Shown here one piece after another: positions 35,818-43,535 of a stretch of 59,244 nt of DNA. The position numbers and the translations under genes were made by a program. Below the pieces are notes generated by a model that made no database searches, was not told where the DNA came from, and was given only the letters and a program-made list of their open reading frames with translations. The DNA comes from an uncultured Bacteroides sp. (GTDB lineage Bacteria; Bacteroidota; Bacteroidia; Bacteroidales; Bacteroidaceae). The stretch lies in assembly GCA_944321495.1 (NCBI GenBank), contig CALULP010000019.1, forward strand, positions 1 to 59,244, given 5' to 3'. How positions within the stretch are numbered: the stretch's first letter is position 1; each line of letters opens with the position of its first letter.

Positions 35818-35999
35818 TATGATGTTGATATGGATTCTGTGCGGTAATGTATTGATTTAGAATGTAATACGATTCTCTTGGAAGATATTTTTTGTAAGGA
35901 AATGAGAATAATTAAAATTCGCCATGTAAATATTTATGGATTTTGGTATGGGAAGTATGAAAATTTTAATATATTTACATTTTTGTCTTTGCATGAATC

Positions 36000-36092
36000 T
36001 TTTAGACGCGGATTGAGCGGATGAGGCGGGTTGAATGGATTTGTAATTTGTAGGGTGCAGTATTTTATGCTAAGAATAATCCGCGTCTAAAA
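36000..36092. repeat. Inverted-repeat element with perfect 15-bp ends
   Basis: TTTTAGACGCGGATT at 36000-36014 is exactly inverted at 36078-36092. The 63-base centre holds no gene. It resembles a small non-autonomous element. Confidence 0.75.
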
Positions 36093-36577
36093 AATGTCAG
36101 GACATATATTCATTAATTTCTGAGACCCTGGTCCATCAAGCTATCCAAACAATGTGTGGTATAGTGCATGCACGCGGATATCGGATGTCTTTATTTGAAA
36201 GAGCATAGTATAGGCCAGTTTGAAGGAAAGCCAGACTCCTGCGTGTCAACCGGCTTTCGTTTGAAATTGGGAAAATGCAGATGTATGAAAATAGCCGAAA
36301 TTATCCTGTGCTATTTCTGGAAAAAATCCCCGTAACATTTTCTTTTTCCGAAATAAATCTGTTCCTTTGCAAAGGATGCGCAAGGCGTTGCCTTCAATTT
36401 TTTATGGTATAAAATTGTAAGAAGCGTTGTGCTTCATTCTTGTTTCTGAAAACCTAGGAAATTTTCAAAAACGTACAAGAATGGCACAGTCGGTTCCTAC
36501 GCTGGTTTCCCAGCGTGGGTCTGCTGTCTATTCCATTAGTGTGTCGGGTTTTCTCAGGACCTTCAAGAACGATGAAT

Positions 36578-36605
36578 AGCACGCAGTCCTGCGCTTTTTC
36601 TTTTT
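36578..36605 (+). terminator. Terminator-like hairpin before the zinc-ribbon membrane gene
   Basis: AGCACGCAGTCCTGCGCT folds as a short GC-rich stem and is followed by TTTTTCTTTTT. With the hairpin at 36499-36516 just upstream it may end a short non-coding transcript, or act as a leader for the gene at 36649. Confidence 0.45.
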
Positions 36606-36648
36606 ATTAATTCCATTAAGGGCTGGTGGGAAAAGAAGAAAATAGCTA

Positions 36649-37158
36649 ATGAAAACGGAATTTTGTCCAATCTGTAACCGTCCTATGGAATTGGTGCAGG
36701 TACTGAATGAAAGGCAGGCGGTTATGAGATGTAAACATTGTAATTTGGAGAAGGTATTTACTTACGAAAAGGATGTTTTCCCAAGTAATATTAATTCTTT
36801 TAATTGGGGAGCATTTGCGTTGTGGCCTATTTGGGGATTTGGGAATAAAATGTCTTATACATTTATATTGGGTATATTTGTAGTATTCCTTGAAATTTTA
36901 ATTATACTTTTTAGTGAATATGATGATGACTTCTTTTTCTGTAAAGCTTCAGCCATGGTGATAATACCGTTAGTTTTTTCTGCATATTATGGAGTTAATG
37001 GAAATCTTTTATCTTGGAAAAAGAAAGATTGGAGTGCTGCTGAAAATTTTAGGTATATTCAGAGTATATGGAATGTTGTTGGTATTATTTCTGTTATAGC
37101 AATAATTTTATGTATTTATATCACTTTGTTTAAAGTGGATTTGCTAGGGATATTTTAA
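36649..37158 (+). CDS. Zinc-ribbon membrane protein of unknown function
   Basis: The 169-residue protein begins with a zinc ribbon (FCPICNRPM and MRCKHCNLE, about residues 5-30). A segment NSFNWGAFALWPIWGFGNKM resembles the DUF2628-type start, followed by about four membrane helices. The gene is AT-rich, unlike the DNA to its left. It is followed by another small membrane protein. No function can be assigned. Confidence 0.6.
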   Translation: MKTEFCPICNRPMELVQVLNERQAVMRCKHCNLEKVFTYEKDVFPSNINSFNWGAFALWPIWGFGNKMSYTFILGIFVVFLEILIILFSEYDDDFFFCKASAMVIIPLVFSAYYGVNGNLLSWKKKDWSAAENFRYIQSIWNVVGIISVIAIILCIYITLFKVDLLGIF

Positions 37159-37277
37159 TAGCACTTAATTTATGAGGTATTTTATTGTTCTGTAATCTTC
37201 TGTATACTATCTATTTTTATGGATTGATAGATTGGTTTGTAAATCCAGATTATTAACTATTAATAGCTCCAAGACGC

Positions 37278-37595
37278 ATGAAAAAATATAAGATAGATAT
37301 AAATCGTGAATCAATATTATTTAGTTGCATGTTTGTTATAGCTTTCATATTAGCCTTTCTTTTAAATGAGTATGATTATGAAGGAGTAAGTAGACATATA
37401 ATGTTATTTGGATGTCAAATAACGTTGTTTGCGGGTAATTTTCCGTTGGTCGCGCATGTTGACAGAGATGTTTTAGTACTTACAGCATTTTTTATTTTAT
37501 TAATCGGTTATATCATTGTAAGGGCTATGATGTTGTTTTCAAATAATAATTTGTTACCACCGGAAGAAAGAGATAAGTACAAGGATGCAATGTAA
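37278..37595 (+). CDS. Small membrane protein of unknown function
   Basis: The 105-residue protein has about three hydrophobic segments (residues about 10-27, 40-55 and 65-88) and a polar C-terminus (PPEERDKYKD). It is AT-rich and lies between the zinc-ribbon membrane gene and the next unknown gene on the same strand. I do not recognise the family. Confidence 0.5.
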   Translation: MKKYKIDINRESILFSCMFVIAFILAFLLNEYDYEGVSRHIMLFGCQITLFAGNFPLVAHVDRDVLVLTAFFILLIGYIIVRAMMLFSNNNLLPPEERDKYKDAM

Positions 37596-37668
37596 GATTT
37601 GAAGCGATGAGTAATGCATCAATTACTAATAATCGTGGTAGAAAATATATAAATGGAGGCGATATATA

Positions 37669-38772
37669 ATGGACAACACAATTCTATTATACAACAATGC
37701 TTTGAATCTGAATTTGAAGCAGGCAATGAATGATACCAATGATGTGCTTTATAATCTGCAAAGCCTAAAGCAATTTCAATGGAATATAGACCAAATACAG
37801 AAAATGAAGAATGGGGCACAGATGCAGGTTAATATGGTGGCATTAACTTTGTGGAGAAAATTTATATTGGAAGAAGGAAATGATGGAATATGGCTATTTC
37901 GTAATCTTGTGAGGAAATACTATCCTTTAAATGACGACCGCATATTGAAATATGAAATTTGTCAAAGTCGTGTAACTCAAACATTGAAGACAAATGATGG
38001 GAAAACTTCTTTATATCGCCCGTCCCATTTACGTTATATAACAAATTGGTTACTATTTAAAAGGAAAGGTGAGAAATTTACGTTAGGAGGTTACAAGTAT
38101 TCTTTATTTCATTTAGATTATTCATATGGTGTATATCAGTGGAAGTGGGGAGATTGTGAAATTTTCTTTGAGATTTCGGACTTAAATGATTTCTCTGTAT
38201 ACCCGCTTGATGATATATGTGAGAACAACTTTTATATTGATTTTGCAAGATATGGACAAAAAATAGACATTACGTCTTTAGTCCAAAATTGTTTGACCAA
38301 ATGGAGTTGGGAGTTAGTATGTAAGATAATTGATGATTGTAAGTCCAAAGATATAGAATTACTATTGCGAAACTACGGTTTCTTTGCCCAAATGGGTATC
38401 AACAACATTAGAGAAACATTGAATCACCTGCAAGAAATAGTCGGTTCATCATTTGAAATAACAGAGGATATGAAAAATGAAGTGATAGCAAGACTGGAAC
38501 AGAAAGGCATCGCTTTGTATTCGTACCTTCCTATGACAAAGGATTTCATTATTCAGCACCAAGATGAACTGGATTGGAAGGTTATTCAGAAAAATCCACG
38601 CATTCAATGGGATTGGGAACTGATTAATTTGTATCTTCGTAAAGTGAAAGAAACCGTCAGTGAAGATAAGAGAAACGAATACTTGTTGGGTTCAAAGGCA
38701 ATGTATGAGGCCGTTGAAGACTATCTGAATGACGAAATTTTAAGCGATATAGAGAAACTGTATGGCATTTAG
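37669..38772 (+). CDS. Unknown protein with W-x-W-E repeats
   Basis: The 367-residue protein has no signal peptide. Two segments share a tryptophan pattern, WSWELVCKII (about residue 205) and WDWELINLYL (about 325), each preceded by a short polar stretch; a less clear one (YQWKWGDCE) lies near 160. Such repeats occur in large unknown Bacteroidetes proteins. A MORN-like or WG-type role cannot be shown. Strong AT bias and its place in the accessory island suggest transfer. Confidence 0.55.
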   Translation: MDNTILLYNNALNLNLKQAMNDTNDVLYNLQSLKQFQWNIDQIQKMKNGAQMQVNMVALTLWRKFILEEGNDGIWLFRNLVRKYYPLNDDRILKYEICQSRVTQTLKTNDGKTSLYRPSHLRYITNWLLFKRKGEKFTLGGYKYSLFHLDYSYGVYQWKWGDCEIFFEISDLNDFSVYPLDDICENNFYIDFARYGQKIDITSLVQNCLTKWSWELVCKIIDDCKSKDIELLLRNYGFFAQMGINNIRETLNHLQEIVGSSFEITEDMKNEVIARLEQKGIALYSYLPMTKDFIIQHQDELDWKVIQKNPRIQWDWELINLYLRKVKETVSEDKRNEYLLGSKAMYEAVEDYLNDEILSDIEKLYGI

Positions 38773-38892
38773 CAAGCAAGTAACAGAAGGGATGGGTTCC
38801 TTATCAAAGGAGGAGGCAACGGGGGATTGTAGCAACCTTAGCCTTATTGCAGATAACTATATAAATTGGTAGATTTCTTTGATATAAACTCG

Positions 38893-39555
38893 ATGGATAA
38901 CCTGAACCCCTTCTTGCGCAAGTTGCCGGACTTGTCGTTGGATGAAGACTATGTGCTGGATGATTTTCGTCCGCGCGACCAGTTGAACTCGGTGCTGTGG
39001 CTTTATGCCCGGCCGAAGGATTTGCCGCGTCCCTCGGATGAGGATTTTAAGTATCGTGGGAACAATCTCGGTTATGTTTTTGGTTGTAACTCCAATAAAT
39101 GCAGGGTAACAAAGCAATTTAAAATTGGCAATATAGCTATCTTCGCATATAAGAAACGGATTAAGCCGTTACAACTTTTTCATTATATCACTTTGCCCTT
39201 TACCGAGGAGGCTATATGGCAAGCGTTTCTGTTGAGCCAGACGTATCGGTTAACCGGGATGCGTTGGCATGGGGGCTATGCCGCAAGGACGTTTGTGCTG
39301 CTTGATAAGGACATCGTAAAGGTGACAGATGAGGTGCAGGAAGAAGCAAGACGCATCTGGTCGCCGGATTTGAATGTCTCTGTGGTGCTGGGAGATGGGG
39401 GAGCTGTCATTTCACATTGCTGGTTTGACAGATGGAAAGGACTGGTGCAGATGAAATGGGAAGTGAAGTATGATGCCTTGAAAAGGCAGGTGACGGGGAT
39501 AGAGGTAAAGGACGAAAAAGTCTTGGTGAAGTATGATTGTGGAATTCGGTATTAA
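38893..39555 (+). CDS. Unknown protein, shares a C-terminal module with the gene at 39708
   Basis: The ATG at 38893 gives 220 residues; a TTG at 38866 in the same frame is an alternative. From YVLDDFRPRDQ to the end CGIRY it is nearly identical to the C-terminal part of the 589-residue protein downstream, but it has 30 extra residues (after RPSDEDF). It lacks that protein's N-terminal Sel1 region, so it is either a truncated copy or a separate short form. The module (MRWHGGYAARTFVLLDKDI, VVLGDGGAVISHCWFD) is not one I recognise. A DUF1848-like remnant follows in the same frame. Confidence 0.5.
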   Translation: MDNLNPFLRKLPDLSLDEDYVLDDFRPRDQLNSVLWLYARPKDLPRPSDEDFKYRGNNLGYVFGCNSNKCRVTKQFKIGNIAIFAYKKRIKPLQLFHYITLPFTEEAIWQAFLLSQTYRLTGMRWHGGYAARTFVLLDKDIVKVTDEVQEEARRIWSPDLNVSVVLGDGGAVISHCWFDRWKGLVQMKWEVKYDALKRQVTGIEVKDEKVLVKYDCGIRY

Positions 39556-39690
39556 GCCTGCGGCTGCATGCTGAGCAAGGACATCGGCATGTACGACACT
39601 TGCCGGCACTTTTGCGTGTATTGCTATGCCAATACGAGTAAAGAGTGCGTGCGGAGAAATGCCAAGAGGCATTCGGACAAAAGCGAAAGT
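38942..39690 (+). repeat. Duplicated segment, copy 1
   Basis: This 749-bp segment is a near copy of 40954-41610. The difference is a 90-bp insertion in copy 1 within the shared reading frame and a 2-bp indel in the non-coding tail. It covers the shared protein module and the DUF1848-like remnant. Confidence 0.88.
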
Positions 39691-39702
39691 TTAATAGATT
39701 AA
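39556..39702 (+). pseudogene. C-terminal remnant of a DUF1848 (radical-SAM-like) gene
   Basis: Directly after the stop at 39555, in the same frame, 48 codons read as the conserved end of DUF1848 proteins: CGCMLSKDIGMYDTCRHFC then VYCYAN, with the cysteine cluster that binds iron-sulfur in that family. There is no start codon and the body of the gene is missing. A stop TAA at 39700-39702 ends it. Confidence 0.7.
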
Positions 39703-39707
39703 ATGAT

Positions 39708-41477
39708 ATGATTGAGCTACATTGTATATCCATTATTGTTCCTATCCATAAACTGAATGCAGTTTATAGAGGGGGATTTCAGCAATATAAAAAGGATTTT
39801 TCCGATAGAATAAGGCGTGCCATTGTATTGAATGGACTAGATAATGATTTGTTATGCATTTCTGTAAATAACCCAGTGGATATAAATAGCATAGTAACGG
39901 AACTGGAGAGCTATGGATTACAGGAAATGGAGGAAGTCTGTGGGGAAAAGGTATGTAAAGACTTTTGTGTTCATGACATTTTGAATGGATGTAAATATCG
40001 TTGTAAATGGTTGGTCATATATGCTTCTTCCTTGGCGGCTTATTTGCATAAAGAAAATTCATATTTTGAGGTAGTGAGTGATTTGTGTCAAACTTTTCGT
40101 CATGGCCAAGCTCAAGCCCGTAAACGGGCTTATAATGTACGGATGGCAGAAATAAATGCTGCGTTAAAGTCTTCGATGGAAATAAATGATGAATTGAATG
40201 AACGGAATTTATGTTTCACGGATGATGTAACCGGACAGGAGTATGAGGTGGTGAAAAGTACTTTTGTTGGTAGAGACAGGGAAGATGCGCTTTGGAAGAA
40301 AATGGTGCCGGTTTATGAAAAGTTGGCAAAGGGTGGAGATGGCGAGGCTTATAATTTGCTGGGTATCATTTTTCAACTAAAAAAAGAGCTGGCTATCGAG
40401 TATTTCAAATTGGGTATGGCGCATGGTTCAGTTAATGCAGCATTTAATCTGGCTATGTTGACCGATGACAAAGAAAAGAAATTTGCTTTATATCTTTGGG
40501 CTTCTGAGCATATTGTAGGCATAGATGAACAGGACGATAGGATGAGGTGTGTTTTGTGCGAAAATTTGGCAATGATGTATCATTTGGGAATGGGCACGCT
40601 ACCAAATTGTGAAGAAGCTGAAAGATGGTATCGGGAAGCCATAGCCAATCATGCTGTAAGTAAGTCTGTGGAAGATAATTTGATTGCCATGTTGTTTGAG
40701 AACGGTAAAAGGTTAGAAGCTATTCGGTTGATCTATAGGTCAAAAAATGCAGTTCGCAAGATGAAGGGTAGGGATATTTTAGATAAGGCAAACGCTAATT
40801 GGGATAGGATATGCTATTGGGGTGTACCGGAACAGGCCATACAATTAAGTATTATTACAGATTCGTATATAGATTGCGTAGCTTATTTTGAAGAGCACAA
40901 GAATGCGGATAATTGGAATAAACTTCTGTGGGGATTACCTGATTTGACTTTGCATGAAGACTATGTGCTGGATGATTTTCGTCCGCGTGATCAAATGAAC
41001 TCGGTGCTGTGGCTTTATGCCCGGCCGAAGGATTTGCCGCGTCCCTCGGATGAGGATTTTTACTTTGCATATAAGAAACGGATTAAGCCATTAGAGCCTT
41101 TTCATTATATCACTTTGTCCTTTACCGAGGAGGCCATCTGGCAAGCGTTTCTGTTGAGCCAGACGTATCGGTTAACCGGAATGCGTTGGCATGGGGGCTA
41201 TGCCGCAAGGACGTTTGTGCTGCTTGATAAGGACATCGTAAAGATGACAGATGAGGTGCAGGAAGAAGCAAGACGCATCTGGTCGCCGGATTTGAATGTC
41301 TCTGTGGTGCTGGGAGATGGGGGGGCTGTCATTTCACATTGCTGGTTTGACAGATGGAAAGGACTGGTGCAGATGAAATGGGAAGTGAAGTATGATGCCT
41401 TGAAAAGGCAGGTGACAGGGATAGATGTAAAGGACGAAAAGGTGCTGGTGAAGTATGAGTGTGGAATTCGGTATTAA
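39708..41477 (+). CDS. Sel1-repeat protein with duplicated C-terminal module
   Basis: The ATG at 39708 (MIELHCISIIVPIHKLN) gives 589 residues; an ATG at 39645 lies within the preceding remnant. Residues about 1-170 form an unknown N-terminal domain. Residues about 195-380 contain Sel1-like helical repeats (GEAYNLLGIIFQLKK, NAAFNLAML, EEAERWYREAI). The end (from about 415, YVLDDFRPRDQ to CGIRY) is the module shared with the gene at 38893. Sel1 proteins are usually interaction scaffolds. No signal peptide is seen. The AT-rich sequence and duplicated flank indicate a recently rearranged accessory region. Confidence 0.6.
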   Translation: MIELHCISIIVPIHKLNAVYRGGFQQYKKDFSDRIRRAIVLNGLDNDLLCISVNNPVDINSIVTELESYGLQEMEEVCGEKVCKDFCVHDILNGCKYRCKWLVIYASSLAAYLHKENSYFEVVSDLCQTFRHGQAQARKRAYNVRMAEINAALKSSMEINDELNERNLCFTDDVTGQEYEVVKSTFVGRDREDALWKKMVPVYEKLAKGGDGEAYNLLGIIFQLKKELAIEYFKLGMAHGSVNAAFNLAMLTDDKEKKFALYLWASEHIVGIDEQDDRMRCVLCENLAMMYHLGMGTLPNCEEAERWYREAIANHAVSKSVEDNLIAMLFENGKRLEAIRLIYRSKNAVRKMKGRDILDKANANWDRICYWGVPEQAIQLSIITDSYIDCVAYFEEHKNADNWNKLLWGLPDLTLHEDYVLDDFRPRDQMNSVLWLYARPKDLPRPSDEDFYFAYKKRIKPLEPFHYITLSFTEEAIWQAFLLSQTYRLTGMRWHGGYAARTFVLLDKDIVKMTDEVQEEARRIWSPDLNVSVVLGDGGAVISHCWFDRWKGLVQMKWEVKYDALKRQVTGIDVKDEKVLVKYECGIRY

Positions 41478-41610
41478 GCCTGCAACTGCATGGTGAGCAA
41501 GGCCATCGGCATGTACGACACCTGCCGGCACTTCTGCGTATATTGTTATGTCAGCACGGGCAAAGGGCTCGTGCGGAAATGTGTTGCGGCATTCGGACAA
41601 AAGCGAAAGT
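40954..41610 (+). repeat. Duplicated segment, copy 2
   Basis: Copy of 38942-39690, without the 90-bp insertion. Its tail has a 2-bp deletion that shifts the frame of the DUF1848-like remnant. Confidence 0.88.
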
Positions 41611-41654
41611 CTGGTGGAACTAAAAAGAAAAGAGATTATCGTAGAATTGTATGA
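41478..41654 (+). pseudogene. Second, frameshifted DUF1848 remnant
   Basis: It follows the stop at 41477 in frame: CNCMVSKAIGMYDTCRHFC, then YCYVSTG, after which a 2-bp loss relative to copy 1 shifts the frame. It reads on to a TGA at 41652. No start codon and no gene body are present. Confidence 0.65.
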
Positions 41655-41770
41655 AGTATATGGAAAGCAGAGTGCTACTCGGAAGCATTGCCTTTTTAGA
41701 GAGCACGGACTACGAAACAGCCGTCCGCTTGGCCGTCTCTTTGGGAGGCGATGCGGACACAATGACAATT
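41651..41770 (+). pseudogene. Fragment of an ADP-ribosylglycohydrolase gene
   Basis: The frame reads GSIAFLESTDYETAVRLAVS then LGGDADTM, the conserved late motif of ADP-ribosylglycohydrolases (the second D-x-D metal-binding segment). Everything before and after it is missing. Confidence 0.65.
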
Positions 41771-41807
41771 ATCGGCAGGAATCGGCGTTTACAGTGCCGA
41801 AAAAGCC

Positions 41808-41847
41808 CCAAAAATCGCAGTGTCACCCTCGGGAGGCACTGCGATTT
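41808..41847 (-). terminator. Terminator of the FN3-type lipoprotein gene
   Basis: An 11-bp perfect stem (41812-41822 with 41837-41847) lies 16 bases after the minus-strand stop. On that strand the stem ends in a run of T at 41811-41815. Confidence 0.6.
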
Positions 41848-41862
41848 CCTGTTTCACCTTTT

Positions 41863-43035
41863 TTATTTGTACAGCGGCTCCGATTCATAATGGATGCCAC
41901 TTTCCAGGTCGCGGGCGATGAGGTAAAAATACGTCGTCCGCTCCCACTCGACGGGATACCTGTACGAGCCGCTCTCTGCATCCCCCTGCTGCTTGTAGCC
42001 GATTTCCTCGACCGTCCAGCTTCCGGAAAGCTTCCAACCGTTCAGGCTGATTTCATAGCTCCTGTCCGTGTTGACGGCATATTCGTAGGTCATCGAGTTG
42101 TTGCCGTCATACGTCATTTTCAGCATCAGGCCGCTGTCGGGGGTAGTGCCCACGGTGGTCACCGAAGTTTCCTCGTAGTAGGTCACAGCGCCGTTCGCTT
42201 CCCGGAAAGGCCGCAGATAGTACGTGGTGTTCTCCTCCAAGCCTGTGATAGAGGAAGCCATGTCGCTGTACGGGATAACCGTTTCGACGGGCGCCGTCTG
42301 GTCGAAAATGGTGGGATGGGGCGACGTGCCGTAGCAGATGCCTGCCCGCAGGTAGTCGTCCTCGTCCTTGTAGTCGCCCGGATTGCGGTACTGTATCTGA
42401 TAGTTGATCTCGGACGGGCTTATCGTGGAGAAGCCTATCTTGAGCAGTCCGGGGTCGCTCAGGTCAACGCCTCCGCCCCCGCCTCCGCCGGGTTGGTCTT
42501 CACCTCCGCCGGGCTCCTGTCCTTCCTCGCCGCCGGGCTGGTCTTGTCCTCCCTGCTCCTCATCGTCGTCCACCGTGGGGGCTTCATCGCTGTCGAACAT
42601 GAAATAGCCCGTTTCCGGTTTCTCCTCCATATTGACGGACATGTAGCCGGTGTAAGTCCCCTGGTGGGCGGAAGTGAACGTCAGGTCGTATTCACACTGG
42701 TAGAAAACACCGCCGCCGTTGTAGGCAATCCGCTGGAAGTTGAACGACACGTTGGCCGTGTTCTTCCCCGTCTTGGTGTAATAGATGTAGGGCTTGTTGA
42801 TGGTGACGTTGGCATTCATCAGGATAAGCCCGCCTGCGGCCGTTTCGCCCGGCAGGATTTTTACCACCCAGTCGTCTTTGTCGTCGGGATAAAACCGGAA
42901 TTCCTGGGCTACGGGGTCTTCGGGCGCCCATTCGCCGCCCGCGCCGCCGCTGCCGCCTTCGGAGTCGCCGCAGGCTGTGACGCCTGCCAAAGTACACAGC
43001 AGGCCTGCAAGAAGTGAAAGGTAATGTTTCAACAT
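41863..43035 (-). CDS. Lipoprotein with acidic Gly/Glu-rich linker and fibronectin-like domain
   Basis: The 390-residue protein has a lipoprotein signal (LAGVTACGD, cysteine near residue 22). An N-terminal beta domain (about 35-150) is followed by a low-complexity linker (about 155-195) with repeats of GGEDQPGG type and seven consecutive glycines. The C-terminal part (about 195-390) has the FN3-like pattern SSITGLEENTTYYLRPF. It is probably a surface lipoprotein of unknown role. Promoter box and terminator are visible on both sides, so it is a single-gene transcript. Confidence 0.75.
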   Translation of the reverse strand: MLKHYLSLLAGLLCTLAGVTACGDSEGGSGGAGGEWAPEDPVAQEFRFYPDDKDDWVVKILPGETAAGGLILMNANVTINKPYIYYTKTGKNTANVSFNFQRIAYNGGGVFYQCEYDLTFTSAHQGTYTGYMSVNMEEKPETGYFMFDSDEAPTVDDDEEQGGQDQPGGEEGQEPGGGEDQPGGGGGGGVDLSDPGLLKIGFSTISPSEINYQIQYRNPGDYKDEDDYLRAGICYGTSPHPTIFDQTAPVETVIPYSDMASSITGLEENTTYYLRPFREANGAVTYYEETSVTTVGTTPDSGLMLKMTYDGNNSMTYEYAVNTDRSYEISLNGWKLSGSWTVEEIGYKQQGDAESGSYRYPVEWERTTYFYLIARDLESGIHYESEPLYK

Positions 43036-43070
43036 GGTTTGTGTTTTTTCTTTAACTATTGTCTTGCAGG

Positions 43071-43078
43071 CAAATTTA
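43071..43078 (-). promoter_or_regulatory. -7 promoter box for the FN3-type lipoprotein gene
   Basis: Minus-strand TAAATTTG, 36 bases before the start at 43035. Confidence 0.45.
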
Positions 43079-43341
43079 GATAAAATATTCCCAAAGACCT
43101 AATTCTATCCTTTCTTTTTGGGCAGCACCTGTGTGCACTTGGTTTTCCGGATGATACGGCAGAAAAAAGAGGTTGTATCAAAATGCAGTGGTAACAGAAT
43201 TCTCATCCTCCTGGGAGGAGGAGTACCCGAAGGGGGAGGTGGTAGGTAAAAAGTCCCATTACTTTCCGCGTGCAAGTGCAGGCTTGCACACCGAATTGCC
43301 AAGGTAATCTTGCTGGCTATCCCCCGCTTCGTAAACAATCC

Positions 43342-43449
43342 GTACAAACCGCCGCCCTACCCTCCCCTTACCTGCTCCTTACCCTCTCCTTATCTGCTCC
43401 TTTTGCCCACCCTCGCTATGGAAAGGAAAAAGAACGGACAAATCAAGCC
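43342..43449 (+). repeat. Dispersed repeat of about 108 bp containing an 11-bp array (copy B)
   Basis: Inverse-oriented partner of 30211-30318. The 11-bp units are 43364-43374, 43375-43385, 43386-43396 and 43397-43407 (CTCCTTA core), with a weaker fifth at 43353-43363. It fills part of the gap of about 450 bases before the RNase R gene. The rest of that gap shows only the hairpin-like TCCTCCTGGGAGGAGGA near 43208. Confidence 0.8.
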
Positions 43450-43535
43450 CCGGGACACATTTTCTTCCGTCCGGCTGCACCGCCGAAAGCAATATTTTGC
43501 TTACTTTGCACTACGGATAAACAAAATCATCGACT

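Larger units (their letters stand above)
35453..36648. other. Gene-less stretch of about 1.2 kb
   Basis: No open frame here looks like a gene. It holds a perfect 12-bp palindrome CGGACATGTCCG (35720-35731), an 11-bp tandem array (35774-35817), an inverted-repeat element (36000-36092), a hairpin (36499-36516) and a terminator-like hairpin (36578-36605). It marks the change from GC-rich housekeeping genes to the AT-rich island. Confidence 0.7.
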
